Below, piece by piece: positions 29,148 through 37,601 of a DNA stretch of 64,000 bases. The notes below the pieces were generated by a model. The model was not told the origin of the DNA. It did not search any database and saw nothing but the letters and a program-made list of their open reading frames with translations. Every line of letters begins with the position of its first letter. The stretch's first letter is position 1. A program made the translations under genes and the position numbers. Source of the stretch: Tamlana sp. 2_MG-2023. GTDB taxonomy: Bacteria > Bacteroidota > Bacteroidia > Flavobacteriales > Flavobacteriaceae. The DNA is taken from NCBI RefSeq assembly GCF_030548465.1, contig NZ_JAUOSF010000001.1, positions 372,001 to 436,000 on the forward strand, read 5' to 3'.

Positions 29148-29180
29148 GTCAACCTGAACTTGTTTCAGGTTCTCATCACA
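29148..29180 (+). repeat. Hairpin repeat, forward copy of a facing pair
   Basis: GTC, then AACCTGAA, a short loop, TTCAGGTT and the tail CTCATCACA. The decamer TCTCATCACA is identical to that of the element at 9573-9600. The inverted copy at 29201-29230 faces it. Confidence 0.7.
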
Positions 29181-29200
29181 ATATATTAATTATCAGCTTT

Positions 29201-29230
29201 ATGAGATTCCGAAATAAATTCGGAATGACG
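29201..29230 (-). repeat. Hairpin repeat, inverted copy of a facing pair
   Basis: On the minus strand this reads CGTCA, TTCCGAA, a 5-nt loop, TTCGGAA and TCTCAT. It has the same flank and tail layout as the copy at 29148-29180 but a different, fully paired stem. The two copies point at each other across 20 bp. Confidence 0.7.
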
Positions 29231-29287
29231 TAAATACAATGTTTAGGTTACAAAACGGATACACAAAATAAAATTTTAGAATATTAG

Positions 29288-29320
29288 AAGCTCAAGCAAA
29301 TTGTTTGGGCTTTTTTTATT
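29288..29320 (+). terminator. Intrinsic terminator downstream of manA
   Basis: AAGCTCAA (29288-29295) and TTGGGCTT (29305-29312) form an 8-bp stem with one T-G pair, followed by a T-run. It lies about 190 bp after the manA stop, beyond the hairpin pair. Confidence 0.7.
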
Positions 29321-29345
29321 TTTTTACAGCTATAAAAGAAAGAGT

Positions 29346-30221
29346 TTATTCATTCGTTAACCCTAGTTCTTTTAAAAACACCCACAATTTTTTAGTGAAA
29401 TATGTTTTTTGGGACTTTGAAAAACCACCATGTTTTCCATTTTTAATCGTAATGAATTCACTTTTCACATGATTTTCCTGTAACTTTTTATAAAGTTTTA
29501 CGGATTGGGAATAAGGTACCGTAGGGTCTTTATCGCCATGAACGATAATGATTGGCGGACTGTCTTTTGTGATGTAATAAAGGGGAGAAACAGATGCTAC
29601 AAAGTCCCTGTCAAGATAATTCCCACTTAGCCATTCTTTTGAAGACCCCACTTTGTGTAAAATAGTTAAATCTGTGGGCGCATATTTATCTATTATCGCG
29701 GCTACTTTTATATTACCACTGTATTTACAATTGGAATCAAAAGTTGTATCATTTCCTAATAATCCAGTCATAAGGGCTAAATGTGCCCCAGCGGAGCCTC
29801 CCATAACTACAATTTTACTTGGGTCTACATTTAAGGATTTGGCATTTTTATGGATGTAGATTAAAGCACACCTCACATCTTCAATCGCTGCTGGAGCAGG
29901 TGCAACGTTAGTTAGACGATATTCTACATTAGCTACGGCATAACCATTTTTAAAAAATGAGCCATAAGCAGTTTGAGATTCTTTGTTACCATGATTCCAG
30001 CCTCCACCATGAATGTTAATAACAATAGGCGTTGGCTGCGTAGCCTTTGGATTGGTGTATAAATCTATACGGCCTTCCCAGCCATTGACCTTGGTGTAAA
30101 CAACATCAATTTGAGCTTTATAACCTTCAGGGTATTTAACCTTAGAAAAGTTTTGTTTTTGAGCACAGCCCTGAAAACTAAAACTGATCAAAAAAATAAT
30201 TAAAGGAATAAAGCTTTTCAT
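29346..30221 (-). CDS. Alpha/beta hydrolase, predicted lipoprotein
   Basis: This is a serine esterase-like hydrolase of the carboxylesterase/HSL type. From the ATG at 30221 it has 291 residues and a lipoprotein signal ending SFSFQGC; a longer in-frame start at 30257 would bury that signal and is unlikely. The oxyanion motif is HGGGW, the nucleophile lies in VVMGGSAGAHLALM, the acid in HGDKDPTVPYSQS and the catalytic His in KNGKHGGFSKS. All catalytic parts are intact. The substrate is unknown; related proteins cleave acyl or feruloyl esters. It stands apart from the operon that follows on the same strand. Confidence 0.87.
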   Translation of the reverse strand: MKSFIPLIIFLISFSFQGCAQKQNFSKVKYPEGYKAQIDVVYTKVNGWEGRIDLYTNPKATQPTPIVINIHGGGWNHGNKESQTAYGSFFKNGYAVANVEYRLTNVAPAPAAIEDVRCALIYIHKNAKSLNVDPSKIVVMGGSAGAHLALMTGLLGNDTTFDSNCKYSGNIKVAAIIDKYAPTDLTILHKVGSSKEWLSGNYLDRDFVASVSPLYYITKDSPPIIIVHGDKDPTVPYSQSVKLYKKLQENHVKSEFITIKNGKHGGFSKSQKTYFTKKLWVFLKELGLTNE

Positions 30222-30320
30222 TAGAATCTTTAAATTTTGATTAATCAGATTATACAATAAGATTCTTTTTATGGAATGTATAGAGTTATAGAAACCACGA
30301 AGGTTAAATGAGAAAAGTAA

Positions 30321-30980
30321 TTAGCCAATACGCTTTGTTAGCCATTCCTTAAACTCGAAAAAGTTCTGAGGCGCTACGCCATGACCTACAGGAAACTCCG
30401 AATACTGATTTTTAATGTTGAGTTGGTTTAAAAATGGAGTCGTTTGTCTGGCCCAATCAATAGAAATAACTTGGTCTACGCTACCATGCGAGCAATAAAA
30501 ATCTAAATTCGAATAGTCTTTACTTTCTAAATCTTCAGGAAAAATATCGTGAACTAAATACCCACTTAAAGCGACAATATTCTTTACTTTTTCAGGGTAT
30601 GTTAGTGCTACACCATAACTCAAAATACTTCCTTGACTAAAACCTAAAAGAGACACATTATCCTTGTTTACAGGGTAAGCAGCAATAGCTTCATCAATAA
30701 AGTTCGCGATTAAATCACGGGATTGTTTAGCTTGTTCGATATCGTTCCATTTGCCTTTTTCAGCATCAAAATTGATGGCATACCAGGCATTACCGAAAGG
30801 TTGCATTGGGTAAGGCGCTTTTACTGAAATGATAAATAGTTCTTCTGGAAGCTCTGTAGCAAATGAAAACAAATCATTTTCATCACTACCATATCCATGC
30901 ATCATGATTAATAACGGTGCATTTTCAGTTAAACTTGATTTTCTTATAACGTGTTCTAATGAAAGGGATGTGTTTGCCAT
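30321..30980 (-). CDS. Phospholipase/carboxylesterase-type alpha/beta hydrolase
   Basis: The 219-residue cytosolic hydrolase belongs to the small esterase/acyl-thioesterase group. It has MMHGYGSDENDLFSFATELPE near the N-terminus, nucleophile motif LLGFSQGSILS, acid in SHGSVDQVI and His in FPVGHGVAPQNF, giving a complete Ser-Asp-His triad. It has no signal peptide. It is the last gene of a minus-strand run whose members lie 1-6 bp apart or overlap. The substrate is not predictable. Confidence 0.9.
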   Translation of the reverse strand: MANTSLSLEHVIRKSSLTENAPLLIMMHGYGSDENDLFSFATELPEELFIISVKAPYPMQPFGNAWYAINFDAEKGKWNDIEQAKQSRDLIANFIDEAIAAYPVNKDNVSLLGFSQGSILSYGVALTYPEKVKNIVALSGYLVHDIFPEDLESKDYSNLDFYCSHGSVDQVISIDWARQTTPFLNQLNIKNQYSEFPVGHGVAPQNFFEFKEWLTKRIG

Positions 30981-30981
30981 A

Positions 30982-31314
30982 TTATTTTCCTAAGTTTGAA
31001 AATATTTTTTGATAAAAAGCACCAACTAAAGGTGCTGGTCGTGTTTTTCTCGCCAATGCGTTTGAAAAGCCGTAAATAAAAAGTACAGCAAAAAACAAAT
31101 AAAAGGCAGAGGTAATAAGCCAATTGTCGAAAGCTCCAACAATATAGCCTAAAGCAAAGAACGTTAGCCAAAGTCCTAATGATTGTCTGATGTGAAAACT
31201 TGCAAAAGCAGATTTGTTTTCAGCATTTAAATAATAGGCGATGATAACTCCAAATATGGTGATATAACTAATTATGGCGTTTTTACGCCCTTTTTCAATG
31301 TCTTGTTCTGTCAT
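30982..31314 (-). CDS. Small membrane protein of unknown function (DUF4870-like)
   Basis: The 110-residue protein has three to four hydrophobic segments. The pattern KGRKNAIISYITIFGVIIAYYLN, FHIRQSLGLWLTFFALGYIVG, then AFYLFFAVLFIYGFSNA resembles small Tic20/DUF4870-like membrane proteins. I know of no function. The stop lies 1 bp from the esterase start and the start is 6 bp after the dihydroorotase-like stop, so it is part of the operon. Confidence 0.8.
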   Translation of the reverse strand: MTEQDIEKGRKNAIISYITIFGVIIAYYLNAENKSAFASFHIRQSLGLWLTFFALGYIVGAFDNWLITSAFYLFFAVLFIYGFSNALARKTRPAPLVGAFYQKIFSNLGK

Positions 31315-31320
31315 GTGTCA

Positions 31321-32577
31321 TTATGGTTTTAAAACCACTTGATTATTTGCAATGATGCCATAAACGCTTCCTTTTAGAACTTCGTTTTCAAAAATGGCAT
31401 TCTTAGATTTTGAAGCCATGTCGTTTTTAGTAAACGCAGCTTTTTTGTCCGGATTAAAAAGAGAGAGGTTTGCCGTATTTCCTTCACCGATTAATGAAGA
31501 TTCTATGCCAAAGCGACTTTTGCCTTTGGTGAGAATATCGATGGTTTTTTTAGTGGTGAATAAATTTTGCAAAGCTCCAAAGGCACTTTCTAAACCAATG
31601 GTTCCGTAATCGGCGTAATCAAATTCTATTTTCTTAAGCTCAATATTTAACGGATTGTGGTCTGAAGTAACCATATCAATCGTGCCATCTTTTACACCTT
31701 CAATTAAGGCATCGGCATCCGTTTGAGTACGTAATGGCGGTAATACCTTAAAGTGTGTATTAAAATCGCTAAGCGTTTCATCTGTAAAGTATAAATTATG
31801 AATCGCCACACTACAGGTCACGTCTAGTTTCTTCTTTTTGGCCTCACGAATAAGCGCCACTGATTTTTCCGTAGAAACCGTTGGAATATGAAGTTTTCCA
31901 CCGGTGTATTCTAGTAAAAACAAGTCTCTAGCGATTTGCATTTCTTCAGCTAAAGCAGGAATGCCTTTCAAGCCTAAACGGGTGCTAGCAATATGCTCGT
32001 GGACAACACCTTTTCCTGCAATGCGGTTTTCTTGCGGATAAGAAAATACCAAGCCTCCGAAATTACTAGCGTATTGCAAAGCAATTTTCATTAAATTCGG
32101 ATTAGAAATAGGTTTTTTGTAATCGTAAAAAGCAACGGCTCCAGCAGAACTCATGTCATAAAGCTCGGCTAAATCTTCGCCCTTACTCGCTACCGTTAAA
32201 GCACCAATTGGTAAAAGGTTTACCGCGTTATTAAACGACTTAGATTTTATAAACGTAATGTTAGCGTTTGAATCAATAACCGGACTACTATTCGCATTTA
32301 ATGCAACGGTAGTAAATCCAGAAAGCGCTGCGGTTTTTAGTCCGTTTGCAATGGTTTCTCGTTCTTCCCAACCTGGTTCTCCAAAACTGACGCCACTATC
32401 AAACCAACCTTGTGAAATGTGAAGGTTGTCAAGAGTGATTTCTTGATAATTATTAGGATTTTTAATGGTTTGGGCAATCTTAGTAATCACGCCATTTTCA
32501 ATTAATAAATCCTGGGTGGAATTGTGAAATTCGCTTTTAGAATCAATAATCGTGGCCGATTTTATAAGTATGTTCAT
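31321..32577 (-). CDS. Dihydroorotase-like protein lacking metal ligands
   Basis: The 418-residue protein has the amidohydrolase (TIM-barrel) fold and aligns by eye with type I dihydroorotases, which close carbamoyl-aspartate to dihydroorotate. The active site is degraded. The HxH metal motif before REPG is replaced (DSGVSFGEPG), the aspartate/glycine loop reads FYDYKKP, the AHCED histidine is a tyrosine (FSYPQEN), HVST is TVST, and DHAPH reads DHNPL. It resembles the inactive PyrC-prime subunits known to support ATCase in some bacteria. An active dihydroorotase should be encoded elsewhere. It overlaps the upstream BatA-like gene by 4 bp. Confidence 0.85.
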   Translation of the reverse strand: MNILIKSATIIDSKSEFHNSTQDLLIENGVITKIAQTIKNPNNYQEITLDNLHISQGWFDSGVSFGEPGWEERETIANGLKTAALSGFTTVALNANSSPVIDSNANITFIKSKSFNNAVNLLPIGALTVASKGEDLAELYDMSSAGAVAFYDYKKPISNPNLMKIALQYASNFGGLVFSYPQENRIAGKGVVHEHIASTRLGLKGIPALAEEMQIARDLFLLEYTGGKLHIPTVSTEKSVALIREAKKKKLDVTCSVAIHNLYFTDETLSDFNTHFKVLPPLRTQTDADALIEGVKDGTIDMVTSDHNPLNIELKKIEFDYADYGTIGLESAFGALQNLFTTKKTIDILTKGKSRFGIESSLIGEGNTANLSLFNPDKKAAFTKNDMASKSKNAIFENEVLKGSVYGIIANNQVVLKP

Positions 32578-34499
32578 TTAAAGAATTTTAAGATGAGCAA
32601 TTCAATAATCAATAACGCTAGTGCAAAAATAACAAACCATTTCCACAGGGCATTAATTTTTGTGTCACTTTTTATGGTGTCGAAAATTTTAGTGACTGAA
32701 TCGCTCACGGTAACTTGTTTTAAATCGGATAGATTGCGGTAATTCAAAGCACTTTCGCTTCTATTGTAATTATAACTTATGTTTTTTATGGCTTCAGCTT
32801 TGTTCATTACGGTGTAAATTCCTGCCACTGAAGGTTCTTCTGAGGTTTGTACAACCACTTTATTGTTAAAATATTGTTGTCTAGGAATCAGGTTAATGTC
32901 TTCTTTAACTAATGATAAAACTGCATCTTGTTGCATTTGTGTTTCGACATCAAAAGTGTTTTCCTCGTCTAGAGTAAAATATAAATGAGGCGTTTTAAAA
33001 CTTTGCTTCGCCATATTGAATAGGGTAGGAACAATAAGCGGTGAGTTTTTAAAGCTTGAATTAGCATCGTTTATTGGAGCTGAAAACGCATAGGTGTGAT
33101 TCAGTTGTGTTAAAAACGGTTTGCCGTCTTCCAATTGTAAGGCGTTTGAAGCTCCATTAGAAATAACGCCATAATAACTGGATACTTTTGGATACTGAAA
33201 GTTTTTAACTTGTTTCTCAAAAACCCCGTTGTTATAAAGTGGGTGGCTATAATTTATTGTGGTAATGCGCTTTTCTAAAGGAATGTGTTTTGTAAACTGT
33301 GCGCCATAATTATTTAATAATTGGTTGTATGAATTTAGTTGAACATTTTCAGAAGGAATCACTACAAGGGAACCTCCTTGGTTTGTAAACAGTTTTAAAG
33401 CTGAAATCATTGCTGTTGAAACCGCTTCCAATTCATTTAAGATTATAAGATGTTGTTTGTCAATAAGATTAAAGTTTAACTGCTTTTCTGTGGTTGAAGT
33501 GTAATTGAATTCATCATCAGTGTAAATACGTTTTAGAAAAACATCATCTGCAGCATTAATAGCAAGTACATTAATTTTTGAGGCTTTATTAATGTTGAAA
33601 AATAAGGTGTTGTCAAACTGCAAACTGGCATCTTCAATGGTGATTTTACCATTTATAATGGCGTTTGTGGGTAGAGTAAATGTTGTTTCACTTGCCTTGA
33701 TTATAGCTACGGATGTTTTTGCGATTAACTTATCGTCATTAAAAAGTGACATGGGTAAGTTTTCAATGGCTGCTCCACTGTTTTTTAAAGAGACCGAAAG
33801 TTCTAAATTATTAGCGTTTGTTTTAGAAATGAAAGCACTATCAATAGCAATGTTGTTTTTATTTACAGCCTCTAGCTTTACCAGATGAATTTGGGTTAAC
33901 GAATCAGGTTCAATGTTAAACTCAGAATTATCTTGTTGAAAATCGGATATAAAAATCAGATTTTTTAAAGTACCATTTTGCTTAGTAAAAAATGTTTTAC
34001 TTTTTAATAAGGCAGCTTGTGAAGTGAGTTGAGTAGCCGCGTAATCTAGTTTTAATAAATCGTTTTTAATCGCAGTAATGGTGGTGTTTTTAAAAACCTG
34101 ATTATTAGTGATTAAAGTGATGTTTTCTTCTTCTGAAACGTTCGTGATAATATCTTGAACCGCACGTTTTAATAGAGCACCTTGATTCCCTTTGGCTTGC
34201 ATGCTAAAGGAATTGTCAAGGTAGATAATCGTTTCTTTTTCAGTGTTAAAACTGCTTTTCTTTGAGGTATAGGGCTGTGCAAATGCAAAAACTAATGCTG
34301 CTAATAAAAGCATGCGAGTAAGCAGAATGAGCCACTTTTTTATTTGCGAACTTTTTCGTGTTTGAAGCGTGGCTTCCTTTAAAAAGGCCACATTGGTAAA
34401 ATCTTCACGCTGAAATTTACGAAGTTGAAATAGGTGAACAATGATAGGAATGAGCAGTAAAAATAAGGCGTAAAGAAGTTCGGGGTGTTTAAACTGCAT
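32574..34499 (-). CDS. BatA-type membrane protein with von Willebrand A-like region
   Basis: The 641-residue membrane protein starts MQFKHPELLYALFLLLIPII followed by HLFQLRKFQREDF, the BatA/aerotolerance-regulator N-terminal domain with two hydrophobic segments (about 8-24 and 58-75). A von Willebrand A-like region follows, with a degenerate metal-site motif YLDNSFSMQ at about 92-100. A long extracytoplasmic part ends in a single C-terminal membrane helix (about 617-637). The family is common in Bacteroidota; its role is unknown. It heads the minus-strand operon, and its stop overlaps the next start (ATGA). Confidence 0.87.
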   Translation of the reverse strand: MQFKHPELLYALFLLLIPIIVHLFQLRKFQREDFTNVAFLKEATLQTRKSSQIKKWLILLTRMLLLAALVFAFAQPYTSKKSSFNTEKETIIYLDNSFSMQAKGNQGALLKRAVQDIITNVSEEENITLITNNQVFKNTTITAIKNDLLKLDYAATQLTSQAALLKSKTFFTKQNGTLKNLIFISDFQQDNSEFNIEPDSLTQIHLVKLEAVNKNNIAIDSAFISKTNANNLELSVSLKNSGAAIENLPMSLFNDDKLIAKTSVAIIKASETTFTLPTNAIINGKITIEDASLQFDNTLFFNINKASKINVLAINAADDVFLKRIYTDDEFNYTSTTEKQLNFNLIDKQHLIILNELEAVSTAMISALKLFTNQGGSLVVIPSENVQLNSYNQLLNNYGAQFTKHIPLEKRITTINYSHPLYNNGVFEKQVKNFQYPKVSSYYGVISNGASNALQLEDGKPFLTQLNHTYAFSAPINDANSSFKNSPLIVPTLFNMAKQSFKTPHLYFTLDEENTFDVETQMQQDAVLSLVKEDINLIPRQQYFNNKVVVQTSEEPSVAGIYTVMNKAEAIKNISYNYNRSESALNYRNLSDLKQVTVSDSVTKIFDTIKSDTKINALWKWFVIFALALLIIELLILKFFK

Positions 34500-34540
34500 A
34501 TCTTATTGTAGATTAATCAAACGTACATAATTTTTTGGCA

Positions 34541-35548
34541 TTAACAAAAGAAAACATAATCTTCAATGGCTTTTAATTTCAACTGATTCATGTATTCTAA
34601 AATGACTTTTTGCTCATCTTTATTAGCAACGCTAATAATGCTTTGAGGGTTTTCAATGTCTTCTAAGAAGCGAAATGGTTTCAAAACCGTGCCGTAGATA
34701 TCTTTACCAATTTTTTTAGGGTTATCGCAAATCCACTCAAACGGAATATTTAAAGCAGTTAGTTTTTTTGCGATGGTTTTGCCTTTGTTACCAGCACCCC
34801 AAACCACTAAAGTTTTATCTTTTTGGTAGTCGAGCTCTAGAAAATATTTCAGTTTAATAGCTATAAAATGATTCTCGGCATAATGTTCATGAGTTCGTGA
34901 GGTACGATCACTATAATCGCGCCAATCATGTAAAACGGCGTCACAGGGTATGCATTTAAAATTATACTTGTAAAACCTGAAAGCCAAGTCGTAATCTTCA
35001 GGGTAAATATTGGGGTAAAAAGCCTCACAAGCTATTAAATCTTCACGATGTACCATCCAGCAAGGAGAAGGAATAACGCATTCTTTATAAATTTCAGAAT
35101 AGTTGCTGCCTTTTTTGGTTAAAGCATTCAGCCAAAGCTCATAACTTTTATAACCTGCTTTTATACCATTTTCAGCAAAATAATGCACTTTTCCTAGGGC
35201 GACATGCTGTTTTCCGTAGGCCATTAAATTTTCAGCTAAAACAGCAATTTTATTTGGACGCATCACATCATCACTATCCATTCTAGTAATAAAATCGCCT
35301 TTACTATGATGGAAAGCAAGTCTTAAAGCATCAATAATGCCGCTTCCTGAATTTTTTAAAAGCTTGATGCGATGGTCTTCAGAAGCAAATTTTTCAACGA
35401 TATCAAAACTGTTATCTGTAGAATGATCGTCTACAATAAGCAATTCCCAATGACTGTAACTTTGCCTAATTATCGAAGTAAGACAATTCGTAATATAATT
35501 TTCAGTATTTTTAAACGGAATTAAAATACTAACAAGAGGTGTCTGCAT
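34541..35548 (-). CDS. Family 2 glycosyltransferase with C-terminal Rossmann-like region
   Basis: The 335-residue cytosolic enzyme has a GT-A domain (about 1-220) starting VSILIPFKNTENYITNCL, with the nucleotide/metal DxD in TRMDSDDVMRP. The C-terminal part (about 240-335) starts LVVWGAGNKGKTIAKKL, a GxGxxG-like turn suggesting a Rossmann-type add-on. The sugar donor and acceptor are not predictable, and no polysaccharide cluster surrounds it. It lies 41 bp upstream of the BatA-like operon on the same strand. Confidence 0.88.
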   Translation of the reverse strand: MQTPLVSILIPFKNTENYITNCLTSIIRQSYSHWELLIVDDHSTDNSFDIVEKFASEDHRIKLLKNSGSGIIDALRLAFHHSKGDFITRMDSDDVMRPNKIAVLAENLMAYGKQHVALGKVHYFAENGIKAGYKSYELWLNALTKKGSNYSEIYKECVIPSPCWMVHREDLIACEAFYPNIYPEDYDLAFRFYKYNFKCIPCDAVLHDWRDYSDRTSRTHEHYAENHFIAIKLKYFLELDYQKDKTLVVWGAGNKGKTIAKKLTALNIPFEWICDNPKKIGKDIYGTVLKPFRFLEDIENPQSIISVANKDEQKVILEYMNQLKLKAIEDYVFFC

Positions 35549-35631
35549 GTCGCGAATTTAACAAAACCTTAGCGAATGCACCCGTTCATAAATAGTATTT
35601 TGCGCATCTATTTTAATAAAAAAAAGAATAC

Positions 35632-37524
35632 ATGAAAAACAGATTTTTAGCCTTAACCCTTACAGGCTTAATATTGGCCAGTTGTGGTACCAAAAAAACA
35701 TCAGCAAATGATTTAGCTGTAAATACACCAATCGAAACTTCGTTGGACTTGGTTCATATTAATGAAGACCGTGTTCCAGTAACGGTAAATCCAGGACGTT
35801 TTACAGTTGATGAAGTGACTTATAGATTGCCTAAAGTGGTCCCTGGAACTTATGCTGTTAGTGATTTTGGAAAGTATGTGGATGATATCAAAGCCTACGA
35901 TTATAATGGTAAGGAAATGACTGTTAAAAATGTAGATGATAATACTTGGACGATTTCTAATGCTAAGGAATTGGATAAGATCAGCTATTTAATAAATGAT
36001 ACTTTCGATATAGAAGAAGAAGGCGGTATTGGTCACGAAACACCATTTTCACCTTCAGGAACGAATATTGAGGAAAACAACTTCGTCTTAAATTTACATG
36101 GTTTTATTGGGTATTTTGATTCTTTAAAAACGAATCAATATAAAGTCGATATTACAAGTCCGTCAAAATTTGTGCGCTCAGCAGCTTTACAAGAAGTAGG
36201 ATCTAAAACGAGCGAAGACGGAAATACAACGACATCAAGTTATATCGCCCAAAAGTATTTTGATATTACCGACAACCCATTGATGTATGGAGATTTAGAC
36301 GTTGAAACATTTCAGGTTGGAGACATAAAAATTGTTTTAAGCGTTTATTCACCAAGTAAATCACATTCTGCAAAATCGTTAAAAGAAACGGTTTACAAAA
36401 TGATGGAAGCTCAAAAAGCGTATTTAGGTGATATTAATGCGACTTCTAGATATGATATTTTCTTGTATTTATCTGAAGGTAAAGAAGACTCGCCAAAAGG
36501 TTTTGGTGCTTTAGAGCATCATACATCTACCGTTGTGGTTTTCCCGGATGATATGTCAGCTGCCGCTTTATCTAAAAATATGATTGATGTGGTTTCACAT
36601 GAATTTTTTCATATCGTAACGCCTTTAAGTGTACACTCTGAAGATGTTCAATATTTTGATTATAACAACCCAACATTCTCTAAACACTTATGGATGTATG
36701 AAGGAGTTACTGAATATTTTGCCACTTTATTTCAAATCAATCAAGGTTTAGTTGATGAGGCGGAATTTTATAACACTATTATGGAAAAAATCAGTTATTC
36801 AAAACAAATGGATGATACCATGAGTTTTACCATAATGAGTGAAAACGTTACTAAGGAACCTTATAAAGATCAGTACTTAAATGTGTATAATAAGGGGGCT
36901 TTAATCGGCATGTGTATTGATATAATCATGCGCGAAGAAAGTGATGGTAATCGTGGTGTTTTGTCTCTTATGAAAGAATTATCAAATAAATATGGTAAAG
37001 ACAAACCATTTGAAGATGATAAATTATTCGATGAAATTGTAGCGATGACTTATCCTTCTTTAGGTGATTTTTTTGAAATGCACGTAATTGGTGATATTCC
37101 AATTGATTATAGCGCGTTTTTTGATAAAGTAGGCCTTGAAATTAAAGATGGTCAAGTTGAAGGTAACTATATTATTATGGACGGAGCACCTATAGTTACT
37201 GGAGATCCTGAAAAAGGTGTTATCTTTTTTACCGAGCAGGTTGCAGGTAATAGTTTCTGGGTAGAGCAAGGTGTATTACCAAACGATATTCTAAAAACTG
37301 TTGGAGGAAAACCAATGACTTTTCAAAATGCAAATACCATTCTACAAGAAATTTACACTTGGGAAGTAGGGCAAGATATTGATGTTGTTGTAGTTCGTGA
37401 TGGCGTAGAGAAAGTTATAAAAACGAAAGTGACCAAGACATACGTTTCAGGTGAAGGCCTTAGCGAAAAGGCTGATGCTACTGCTGCTCAAAAATCATTG
37501 CGTGAAGCATGGTTGCGAGGGTAG
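35632..37524 (+). CDS. M61-family metallopeptidase lipoprotein with PDZ domain
   Basis: The 630-residue predicted lipoprotein has the signal TGLILASC with the lipidated Cys about residue 18. Its domains follow the glycyl-aminopeptidase (M61) order: an N-terminal beta domain, the catalytic region with zinc motif HEFFH inside VVSHEFFHIVTPLSV, the third ligand in YEGVTEYFATLF, then a C-terminal PDZ domain (about 540-600, containing NDILKTVGGKPMTFQNA). It probably cleaves peptides outside the inner membrane. It shares a bidirectional terminator with the S10 peptidase gene that converges on it. Confidence 0.92.
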   Translation: MKNRFLALTLTGLILASCGTKKTSANDLAVNTPIETSLDLVHINEDRVPVTVNPGRFTVDEVTYRLPKVVPGTYAVSDFGKYVDDIKAYDYNGKEMTVKNVDDNTWTISNAKELDKISYLINDTFDIEEEGGIGHETPFSPSGTNIEENNFVLNLHGFIGYFDSLKTNQYKVDITSPSKFVRSAALQEVGSKTSEDGNTTTSSYIAQKYFDITDNPLMYGDLDVETFQVGDIKIVLSVYSPSKSHSAKSLKETVYKMMEAQKAYLGDINATSRYDIFLYLSEGKEDSPKGFGALEHHTSTVVVFPDDMSAAALSKNMIDVVSHEFFHIVTPLSVHSEDVQYFDYNNPTFSKHLWMYEGVTEYFATLFQINQGLVDEAEFYNTIMEKISYSKQMDDTMSFTIMSENVTKEPYKDQYLNVYNKGALIGMCIDIIMREESDGNRGVLSLMKELSNKYGKDKPFEDDKLFDEIVAMTYPSLGDFFEMHVIGDIPIDYSAFFDKVGLEIKDGQVEGNYIIMDGAPIVTGDPEKGVIFFTEQVAGNSFWVEQGVLPNDILKTVGGKPMTFQNANTILQEIYTWEVGQDIDVVVVRDGVEKVIKTKVTKTYVSGEGLSEKADATAAQKSLREAWLRG

Positions 37525-37560
37525 TTTTTAGGAGCTAAGTAGTTAAGAAGTTAAGTAAAA

Positions 37561-37600
37561 AAACGATTGGTGAACTGTGTTCACCAATCGTTTTTTTTGT
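37561..37600. terminator. Bidirectional terminator between two convergent peptidase genes
   Basis: AAACGATTGGTGAAC, a TGT loop and the exact complement (37579-37593) form a 15-bp perfect stem followed by a T-run, with A-runs on the other side. It serves the genes ending at 37524 and 37602. Confidence 0.9.
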
Positions 37601-37601
37601 T

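Noticed and set aside
30222-30257. Twelve-residue N-terminal extension of the lipoprotein hydrolase
   Set aside because: It would place polar residues before a perfect lipoprotein signal that starts at 30221.
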